NCBI GenBank assembly: GCA_905221605.1
Contig: CAJNDS010000682.1
Location: 67,501 to 90,561, forward strand
Reading direction: 5' to 3'
Origin: Symbiodinium natans
Taxonomy: Eukaryota; Sar; Dinophyceae; Suessiales; Symbiodiniaceae
DNA length: 23,061 nt
The notes below the pieces were generated by a model. That model was not told the origin of the DNA, made no database searches, and was given only the letters and a program-made list of their open reading frames with translations. Positions 18,466-23,061 of this stretch are shown in pieces. Made by a program: the position numbers and the translations under genes. Numbering within the stretch: the first letter of the stretch is position 1; the number at the start of each line of letters is the position of its first letter.

Positions 18466-18678
18466 TTAGGGTTTCGGGCTTGGGGCTTTAGGGAGTTTTT
18501 GGGGAGTTTTTAGGGAGTTTAGGGAGTTCAGGGAGTTTAGGGAGTTTAGGGACTTTAGGGGAGTTGAGGGCTCAGGCCTCGGAACCTTCTTGGCTGCGGT
18601 CTTACCGCCCGCGCCAGGCGGCGGCGCCCCACCCTCTTCATGAGGCGGCACATCCATTGGCGCTGTGGCGGAGTTGTC
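18466..18678 (-). CDS. Possible Pro/Lys-rich coding fragment
   Basis: The minus-strand frame is open from 18678 (after a TGA) to the stop at 18466-18468, with ATG at 18655-18657. It starts MDVPPHEEGGAPPPGAGGKT, continues AAKKVPRPEPSTPLK, and then becomes LNS repeats from the (TTTAGGGAG)-type 9-bp repeat at about 18490-18560. The first 35 codons are non-repetitive and look like a disordered Pro/Gly/Lys linker. It might be an exon running into repeat DNA. No family is recognised. Confidence 0.2.
   Translation of the reverse strand, partial: DNSATAPMDVPPHEEGGAPPPGAGGKTAAKKVPRPEPSTPLKSLNSLNSLNSLNSLKTPQKLPKAPSPKP
18487..18560 (+). repeat. TTTAGGGAG 9-bp telomere-like variant
   Basis: Units of GGGAGTTTA (TTTAGGGAG in another phase), some with TTC or TTT changes, have a 9-bp rather than 7-bp period. 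They differ from the TTTAGATAG unit of the 10.4-12.8 kb array at two positions. Confidence 0.85.
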
Positions 18679-18718
18679 TCAAGGAAACACGGCTGTACCA
18701 TAGGGGCCTGCATGATTA

Positions 18719-19012
18719 GAACAGTTTTATTTTTATTTTTTTTTTTGGGGGGGAGGGGGTATTATAGTAAAACTATGAAGCAACCATAAGGGAATACTAT
18801 TAGTAATTATTCCGAACCCGTAATCGCACAAACAGATAGATACAGAGTCACAACTGGGGTCTACGCTAAATCCTAAACCCTACTGACCTGGCAGCCTACC
18901 AGAAGTCACGCGGCGAACCAAAGTGAGGAGTGGCATCGGCAACTGTAAAAAACAGTTCACTGCCTCCAACCCCAGCCCTTCCATAAGCCTAAAACACTTT
19001 TGGGGCTTCTTT
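18719..19012. other. Unique island with T-run and G-run
   Basis: A T-rich run followed by a G-rich run (about 18725-18760) leads into non-repeated DNA. One plus-strand frame near 18886-18949 reads LTWQPTRSHAANQSEEWHRQ, but a second frame over the same bases (NPTDLAAYQKSRGEPK) looks equally protein-like, so neither is supported. Confidence 0.35.
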
Positions 19013-19060
19013 GGGTTTAGGGTTTAGGGTTCAGGGTTTAGGGTTTAGGGTTTAGGGTTT
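19013..19060 (+). repeat. Interstitial telomere-like block
   Basis: Six to seven TTTAGGG units with one TTCAGGG. Confidence 0.95.
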
Positions 19061-19076
19061 CGAACCTCAGCCCTGA

Positions 19077-19532
19077 ACCCTCCAACTTAAGGCCCAAGAT
19101 AGGTTGTTTGGGACCCTCTTGTCTGCCATGTCCGCACGAGCTTCAGGCATTGTTGAGCTAGACCCCAGAGGAACCTAGGAATGAACAGGGTGCCCTTGTT
19201 CGTTCAAAAGGGTTTATGAGGGAACCTAAACCCCAACAAAAAGGTAATCAGGGCCTACTCCGGGTCCTACAACAGTCCATGCCGTGCCCATGTCTAAGCA
19301 AAACAAACGACCTTCAGTGTCGACAAAACCCAAGCCTTCGAGCAAAAAGCCTTGCAGCCCTAAAGCCCCAAAATCGCCAACCCCCCCCCCCCCCACCCCC
19401 AACAAAAAAATAGACAAATCCGAAGACAAAAGCCCAAAATACGTAGAACACTTAAACCCCGAAACCCAACAACAACCAAAAAACAACATCCCTAAGGCAC
19501 TAGCAAAAGCCCCAAAGCGCTACAAAGTTTAG
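19077..19532 (+). pseudogene. Possible decayed coding segment in three shifting frames
   Basis: Three overlapping plus-strand frames follow each other. The first, 19077-19178, includes AQDRLFGTLLSAMSARASGI. The second, 19162-19413, includes EEPRNEQGALVRSKGFMREP. The third, 19248-19532, is Lys/Pro/Ser-rich (STKPKPSSKKPCSPKAPKSP, then a Pro/Thr run from the C14 tract at 19381-19394, then SEDKSPKYVEHLNPETQQQP) and stops at TAG 19530-19532. The order could be one reading frame broken by two shifts, for example a retroelement gag-like region with a basic linker, but that is an impression only. The third frame has 94 codons and is the least likely to be chance. It has no ATG near its start. Confidence 0.28.
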
Positions 19533-19624
19533 GGTTCGAGGTTGGCGTTGGCCCCCCTTAGAACCCTCTGCAAACCATTTTTCACATGATCCTCTCACAC
19601 CCAATCAGGGAAAAAATCTAATAT

Positions 19625-19712
19625 CCCTGAGCCCTAAGCCCTAAGCCCTAAACCCTAAACCCTAAACCCTAAACCCTAAACCCTAAACCCTAAACCCTAA
19701 CCCCCCCCCCCC
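19625..19712 (-). repeat. Interstitial telomere-like block ending in C run
   Basis: About ten CCCTAAA/CCCTAAG units on the top strand run directly into a 12-C run (19701-19712). Confidence 0.95.
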
Positions 19713-19813
19713 TGCAATACCTCCTCGTCGAGCTCCTTCAGTGACTCGTCGATGCCCGGCTCGTCACTGGCGCGCAGGGCCTGGTGCAAGGCAATGGGGC
19801 TCCATCTTCCAGT
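19697..19813 (-). CDS. Possible helical coding fragment
   Basis: Minus-strand open frame of 38 codons between two oppositely oriented telomere-like blocks. It includes SPIALHQALRASDEPGIDES and LKELDEEVLQ, then poly-Gly from the C run. The acidic, heptad-like pattern is more protein-like than most frames here. It has no ATG in frame and is short, so exon remnant or chance. Confidence 0.2.
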   Translation of the reverse strand, partial: TGRWSPIALHQALRASDEPGIDESLKELDEEVLQGGGG

Positions 19814-19815
19814 TC

Positions 19816-19910
19816 AGGGTTTAGGGTTTAGGGTTTAGGGTTTAGGGTTTAGGGTTTAGGGTTTAGGGTTTAGGGTTTAGGGTTTAGGGTTTAGGGTTTA
19901 GGGTTTAGGA
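19816..19910 (+). repeat. Interstitial telomere-like block
   Basis: About 13 perfect TTTAGGG units, with the first unit TTCAGGG and the last TTTAGGA. Confidence 0.97.
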
Positions 19911-19929
19911 TGTGGGGTTTTAGGCCGGG

Positions 19930-20039
19930 ATGTGGGGGTTTACGAAGGTAGGGGACCCCCAATATAGCTCCAAAGAATAGGATTCCCTTGTAAAAAGGAC
20001 CCTGAGAAGGTACCCCCCACAGTTCGGAAACCCCCATGT
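19930..20039 (-). mobile_element. MGVSE-type palindromic element, copy 2
   Basis: Terminal inverted repeats ATGTGGGGGTTTACGAA (19930-19946) and TTCGGAAACCCCCATGT (20023-20039) match at 14 of 17 positions. Read on the minus strand, it aligns with 15237-15345 through GGGGGTTTCCGAA, GGGGTACCTT, GGGTCCT and AAGGGAATCC. At 110 bp with no functional frame it fits a MITE. It is embedded between two telomere-like blocks, so a target duplication cannot be read. Confidence 0.75.
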
Positions 20040-20040
20040 A

Positions 20041-20132
20041 GGGTTTTAGGGTTTTAGGGTTTAGGCTTAGGGTTTAGGGTTTAGGGTTTAGGGTTTAGGG
20101 TTTAGGGTTTAGGGTTTAGGGTTTAGGGTTAG
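20041..20132 (+). repeat. Interstitial telomere-like block
   Basis: Two TTTTAGGG octamers followed by about ten TTTAGGG units. Confidence 0.96.
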
Positions 20133-20403
20133 GACCTAAGGGTTTAAGGGCTCAGGGATTCAAATTTAGAGCTTGGGCTGGTGTCTAGGGGTTTATTTTC
20201 AAGTTTAGGGGTTTAGGGAGTTTAGGGGTTTAGGGGTTAGGGGTTTACGGGTTTAGGGTTTAGGGAGTTTAGGGGTTTAGGGGTTTTGGGGTTTAGGGTT
20301 TAGGGTTTAGGGGATTAGGATTTAGGGTTGAGGGGTTTTGGGGGTTTAGGGTTTTTTCAAGTTTAGGTTTAACTTGGTGGCTTTAAGGGCTTAGGGCTTT
20401 TAG
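20133..20403 (+). repeat. Degenerate G-strand telomere-like DNA
   Basis: A run of decayed units such as GTTTAGGGG, GGGAGTTTAGGGG and GGGTTTACGGG, with irregular 7-10 bp spacing and no clean array. Confidence 0.85.
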
Positions 20404-20553
20404 GGGCTTGCAGGGACTTGCGGGGTTTTAGAGTTTGGAGGTCAGGAGAAAGGAGAAAAAAGAGTACCACTGAGCAGAATGCGTTACAAACACCTGGGCG
20501 AAGATGACCAGTCTCACGACGGTGCCGTGTCTCTCTATACTAAGAGTCCTTAA
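20404..20553 (+). CDS. Possible 49-codon coding fragment
   Basis: Open from after TAG (20401-20403) to TAA (20551-20553). It includes GGQEKGEKRVPLSRMRYKHL and GEDDQSHDGAVSLYTKSP. An internal ATG at 20479 would leave 24 codons. Charged and protein-like, but short and without a known motif. Confidence 0.17.
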   Translation, partial: GLAGTCGVLEFGGQEKGEKRVPLSRMRYKHLGEDDQSHDGAVSLYTKSP

Positions 20554-20567
20554 TTGGGACTATAATA

Positions 20568-20628
20568 GGGGTTTAGGGTTTCGGGTTTAGGGTTTCGGGT
20601 TTATGGTTTAGGGTTTAGGGTAGGGTAG
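20568..20628 (+). repeat. Short degenerate telomere-like block
   Basis: TTTAGGG with TTTCGGG and TTTATGG variants. It is followed by an open 29-codon frame (20624-20713, including STMRVLDTNKSITLPESITR) that ends in a CCCTAAA piece at 20708-20744. I do not call that frame. Confidence 0.88.
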
Positions 20629-20804
20629 ATACATAATTTTCAGAAGCACCATGCGCGTACTAGATACAAACAAATCCATTACGCTTCCCGAAAGCATTAC
20701 ACGATTTCCCTAAACCCTAAACCCTAAACCCCAAACCCTAAACCTTTACATTGTGGTTGCAAAATGCCGCCCGCAAAGGTTCCAGGGTTGAGTGCTTAGG
20801 GTTG

Positions 20805-20948
20805 TACTTGGAGGTTCATGGCACTTCTTAACCAAATATAACTGTACTTATAACTGTACTTATAACCATATTGTGGCACTTAAGGGGCTTATAAGTGGGT
20901 TATAAGTACAGTTATAATTGGTTAATAAGTACCATGAACCTCCAAGTA
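20805..20948. mobile_element. 144-bp foldback (MITE-like) element
   Basis: Left arm 20805-20854 and right arm 20899-20948 are inverted copies of 50 bp. The outer 17 bp (TACTTGGAGGTTCATGG / CCATGAACCTCCAAGTA) are perfect and the inner 33 bp have about three mismatches. The loop is about 44 bp and contains TGTACTTATAACC, a partial repeat of the arm. AGGGTTG flanks both sides (20798-20804 and 20948-20954, overlapping the right end by one base), consistent with a 7-8 bp target duplication as in hAT-type elements. AGGGTTG also resembles telomere-like background, so the duplication is likely but not certain. No transposase is present. Confidence 0.85.
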
Positions 20949-20955
20949 GGGTTGG

Positions 20956-21116
20956 GTGGTGCAGGCTTTCAGAATCCAGGTTGCAAACGGCGGGTCGCGT
21001 GGGCTGTGAGGAATGACTGCCTGAGGCCTAAAAGGGCTCTCATACCAGGAAGTTACGGCCAGAAGTCTGGGCCAAGAAACCCACCAGAAACAGTGAACTT
21101 GAACCCTAAACCCTGA
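20956..21116 (+). CDS. Possible coding fragment downstream of foldback
   Basis: The plus-strand frame is open from 20895 (inside the foldback) to TGA 21114-21116. The non-repeat part includes GGAGFQNPGCKRRVAWAVRN and SYGQKSGPRNPPETVNLNPK. Since its beginning lies in the mobile element, any exon would start after it, for instance after GTGCAG near 20964. It is weakly supported. Confidence 0.18.
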
Positions 21117-21343
21117 AAACCCCTAACCCCACAAACATACGTACTAGTAAAAGGAAACCAAAGGGGAGTGGCAGTGCGCCTGGTCCAGGTACTTCAGCCG
21201 GTGTACTGGCGATGAAAGGCCCAGCTTGGGAGGATCGTCCCAGCCTCTGCAAAACCCTAGACGAGGTTAGAGCCCAAGACCTGAATCCTACACCCAAAAA
21301 CCCCAAACCCCAACAGCCTCGAACCCTCAAGCCAAAACCCTAG
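21110..21343 (+). CDS. Possible exon: basic Pro/Gly/Ser-rich 77-codon frame
   Basis: Open from after TAA (21107-21109) to TAG (21341-21343). It includes NIRTSKRKPKGSGSAPGPGT, then SAGVLAMKGPAWEDRPSLCK and TLDEVRAQDLNPTP. Its first and last codons are telomere-like variants, while the central 50 codons are non-repetitive and protein-like (basic linker followed by an acidic helical piece). The only internal ATG is at 21212. One of the two best coding candidates in the window, though 77 codons can arise by chance in 23 kb of six-frame sequence. Confidence 0.25.
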   Translation, partial: TLKTPNPTNIRTSKRKPKGSGSAPGPGTSAGVLAMKGPAWEDRPSLCKTLDEVRAQDLNPTPKNPKPQQPRTLKPKP

Positions 21344-21482
21344 ACCCAAAACCCACAAAAAAAACCTTGAACCTGGCATCCTCAACTGCGTGTGTTGGGG
21401 CTCAAGGTTGCAACTCCTGCGCTTCCACAGCCTGAAGCGCCAAACCCCCCACCCCCCGGAGCCCCAAACCTTAGGGGTTTAG
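21285..21482 (+). CDS. Overlapping +1 frame, possible continuation
   Basis: Open from after TGA (21282-21284) to TAG (21480-21482). It overlaps the previous frame at +1. The part beyond 21345 includes KNLEPGILNCVCWGSRLQLL and RFHSLKRQTPHPPEPQ. If both are real, a single frameshift in the overlap would join them. No family is recognised. Confidence 0.15.
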   Translation: MLHPKTPNPNSLEPSSQNPRPKTHKKNLEPGILNCVCWGSRLQLLRFHSLKRQTPHPPEPQTLGV

Positions 21483-21630
21483 GGTTTATGGTTTAGAGTT
21501 TAGGGTTTAGGGTTTGGGTCTAGAGTCTAGAGTCTAGAGTCTAGAGTCTAGGGTCTAGGGTCTAGGGTCTAGGGTCTAGGGTCTAGGGTCTAGGGTCTAG
21601 GGTCTAGGGTTTAGGGTTTAGGGTTTAGGG
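21472..21630 (+). repeat. Telomere-like block with homogenised TCTAGAG and TCTAGGG
   Basis: After a few TTTAGGG units come four TCTAGAG heptamers (21519-21546), then nine TCTAGGG heptamers (21547-21609), then three TTTAGGG. The variants are grouped, not scattered, so each was amplified locally after mutation. Confidence 0.96.
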
Positions 21631-21686
21631 ATTATAGCTGCCGCTCCTCCATTTCCACACTGACGAAGAATACGTACACTATCCCT

Positions 21687-21835
21687 TTAAACCCTAAACC
21701 CTAAACCCTAAAATGCTGAAGGGGGAAGCCTAGCGCTGTTTCTCCTGTCCCTCCACACACGCAGTCGCCTGCCAGAAGTCAAACGCCATTACCCAAACCC
21801 CCCCGCCCCCCCATTCACTGCAGGGTTATTTTGGG
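21687..21835. other. Unique island after short CCCTAAA piece
   Basis: CCCTAAA units at 21687-21711 are followed by GC-rich DNA. A plus frame reads LNPKMLKGEA, then an in-frame TAG, then RCFSCPSTHAVACQKSNAIT. It is short and not called, but this is the second place with an isolated in-frame TAG. Confidence 0.35.
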
Positions 21836-21925
21836 GGCTTAGGGTTTAGGGTTTAGGGTTTAGGGTTTAGGGTTTAGGGTTTAGGGTTTAGGGCTTGAGG
21901 GCTCAACCCTAAACCCTAAACTAGG
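21836..21925 (+). repeat. Telomere-like block with terminal strand flip
   Basis: Eight or so TTTAGGG units to 21892, then GCTTGAGGGCTC, then CCCTAAACCCTAAAC on the opposite strand to about 21921. Confidence 0.95.
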
Positions 21926-21980
21926 GGTGTCGGGGTGAGGGGTGTAGCGTTTAGGGTCTAAGGTTCACCCTAAACCCTAG

Positions 21981-22292
21981 GCCCTAATCGTTTCGGGGTC
22001 TAAGGCTTGTAGGGTTTCGGGGGTTGTGGGGCTTATGGGGAACTTACATGTTCAGCTTCTGAAGGCCTGGATAGCGGCGGTCGAAATAAGCCTCGCAGGT
22101 CGAATGCAGGGGACCCCCCTTGTTCCCTATTTGAGGTTTTGGGGGTTTGGGGGTCCCAAAACCGTAAACCCCCAAACCTTTGGGGTGTTGGCTTTGGTGG
22201 ATGGTTTTGGGATTTCGGTACTTTTGGGGGGAGTTCGGGGGGTTCGGATGGAGGGGCCTTCTGTGGGTGGTGGGGAGGACGCTAAACTCTAA
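21981..22292 (+). CDS. Longest non-repeat open frame (103 codons), hypothetical
   Basis: Open from after TAG (21978-21980) to TAA (22290-22292), with an ATG at 22035. After it the frame includes GNLHVQLLKAWIAAVEISLA, then a Gly/Val-rich stretch (GVLALVDGFGISVLLGGVRG) and EGPSVGGGEDAKL. The Gly/Val/Phe richness of the second half follows from GGGTTT-type DNA, which lowers its value as evidence. No motif or family is recognised. Confidence 0.2.
   Translation, partial: ALIVSGSKACRVSGVVGLMGNLHVQLLKAWIAAVEISLAGRMQGTPLVPYLRFWGFGGPKTVNPQTFGVLALVDGFGISVLLGGVRGVRMEGPSVGGGEDAKL
22135..22178. repeat. Two interleaved inverted repeats
   Basis: GGTTTTGGG (22135-22143) pairs with CCCAAAACC (22155-22163), while GGTTTGGGGGT (22144-22154) pairs with ACCCCCAAACC (22168-22178). 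The pairs overlap in pseudoknot order. Both are perfect. Confidence 0.88.
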
Positions 22293-22299
22293 AAACCCT

Positions 22300-22452
22300 G
22301 AACTATAATTCTTGAACCCTGAACCCGACACCCTAAAACACTGAACCCCACAGGTTCAAAAAACCTCTAGGGGACCCAAAAAGAGACCCACACCCCAAAA
22401 ATCTAGACCCTAAACACTAAACACTGAACCCTAAACCCTAGACCCTAAACCT
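22300..22452 (-). repeat. Degenerate CCCTAAA-type DNA
   Basis: Scattered CCCTGAA, CCCTAAAA and ACACTAA variants around a short unique piece (about 22352-22395). The following island, 22453-22540, is open in all three plus frames, so none can be favoured. Confidence 0.85.
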
Positions 22453-22540
22453 GTTTCAGAGAACTACGTCCTCATTTTACTCGCCTGGAGCGTGGCGAGG
22501 CTCCAAGGAGGACTGCTTCCGACATCCTCGGGTTGAGGTC

Positions 22541-22636
22541 TTTAGGGTTTAGGGTTTAGGGTTTAGGGTTTAGGGTTTAGGGTTTAGGGTTTAGGGTTTA
22601 GGGTTTAGGGTTCATGGTTTAGGGTTTAGGGTTTGG
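22541..22636 (+). repeat. Interstitial telomere-like block
   Basis: About 13 TTTAGGG units with one TTCATGG. It is followed by GGGTTTGTATAGGG and GGGTTCGTATAGGG units (about 22655-22700), a further derived repeat. Confidence 0.96.
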
Positions 22637-22727
22637 GCTGCAAGGTTTATTGTATTGGGTTTGTATAGGGTTCGTATAGGGTTTGTATAGGGAGTATACG
22701 CTTTATATGGGGTTGTTTAGGGATTAT

Positions 22728-22797
22728 AGGGTTTAGGGTTCCTAAACCCTAAACCCTAAACCCTAAACCCCAAACCCGAAACCCTAAACCCTAAACC
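22728..22797. repeat. Telomere-like hairpin and CCCTAAA block
   Basis: AGGGTTTAGG (22728-22737) and CCTAAACCCT (22741-22750) form a perfect inverted pair with loop GTT. CCCTAAA units continue to 22797. Confidence 0.94.
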
Positions 22798-22869
22798 GTT
22801 TAAGGCCTTGGGGGGGCTCTTAGGGTTCCTGGGGATGGGAGGGTTTACAGAGGGCTTCTCGGGCAAATA

Positions 22870-23061
22870 AACCCCTAAACCCTAAAAACCCCTAAACCCT
22901 CAACCCTGCATAAATCCCTTCATAAAGGTCCTGCACCAAAATCTGCATCCCCAAGCCCTCAAACCCTCAAACCCTTGAACCCTTGCACCCTCAACCCTAA
23001 ACCGCCCTTGAACCCTTGCACCCTTGAACCCTTGAACCCTTGAACCCCGAATCTCCCCTCA
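22870..23061 (-). repeat. Degenerate C-strand repeats, AACCCTTG octamer
   Basis: CCCTAAA pieces give way to ACCCTCAA and, from about 22970, to an 8-bp AACCCTTG / CACCCTTG repeat that continues to near the window end. The block is not a chromosome terminus on present evidence, because the orientation is mixed upstream and the units are degenerate. Confidence 0.88.

Noticed and set aside
18886-18949. Exon-like frame in the 18.9-kb island
   Set aside because: Two different frames over the same bases look equally good. No length or start support.
22453-22540. Island read as a possible exon
   Set aside because: All three plus frames are open for about 30 codons and all look protein-like, which shows that short open frames in these islands are poor evidence. 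This lowered my confidence in the other short candidates.
22870-23061. Window end as a chromosome terminus
   Set aside because: The units are degenerate octamers, blocks of both orientations lie upstream, and the window end is arbitrary.

Overview
The window looks like nuclear DNA of a eukaryote, almost entirely repetitive, with no gene I can name. TTTAGGG/CCCTAAA telomere-type heptamers occur in at least 15 separate internal blocks, in both orientations. That heptamer is known from plants, many algae, dinoflagellates and some apicomplexans. Two copies of a short palindromic element whose open frame reads roughly MGVSE..GVP..GP.YKGI remind me of repeats in symbiodiniacean dinoflagellate assemblies. 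This is from memory and unchecked. A dinoflagellate is my first guess, with an Eimeria-like apicomplexan or another alga as alternatives. There are no bacterial operons, ribosome binding sites, recognisable tRNA or rRNA genes, or CRISPR arrays.

Layout. Positions 1-1160 hold a diverged duplication of about 0.6-0.7 kb with a 49-bp tandem repeat. Positions 1247-1895 are a 649-nt pyrimidine tract broken by one A. A 55-bp satellite (A) fills 1941-2903, followed by a short trace of a 9-bp repeat. Positions 3052-5580 are three copies of a module with period about 0.9 kb, interrupted by a 100-N gap (5207-5306) whose two flanks are identical over 86 bp. Positions 5586-5924 hold a near-perfect hairpin, a truncated second copy of it, and a 195-bp AT-rich foldback. 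An 87-bp satellite (B, about 32 units) runs from 5925 to 8694. Degenerate telomere-like sequence and a GGAATAA heptamer array lead to a second block of satellite A (9292-10378), here organised as an alternating 111-bp dimer. Positions 10405-12756 form a 9-bp (TTTAGATAG) array whose strand flips repeatedly, giving nested hairpins inside a higher-order unit of about 341 bp.

From 12.8 kb to the end, islands of about 60-500 bp of non-repetitive DNA alternate with telomere-like blocks of either orientation. The islands also hold a GC-rich repeat near 14.1 kb, two copies of the MGVSE-type palindromic element, a 144-bp foldback element with a likely 7-8 bp target duplication, and a 281-bp AGT trinucleotide array. 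Several islands contain open frames of 30-100 codons, mostly without an ATG. The most protein-like are at 19.1-19.5 kb and 21.1-21.5 kb. Because such frames are expected by chance at this length and base composition, they are only possible exons or decayed coding remnants.

No set of genes working together can be supported. The interest lies in repeat architecture: linked satellites, strand-alternating arrays, foldback elements and interstitial telomere-like DNA.
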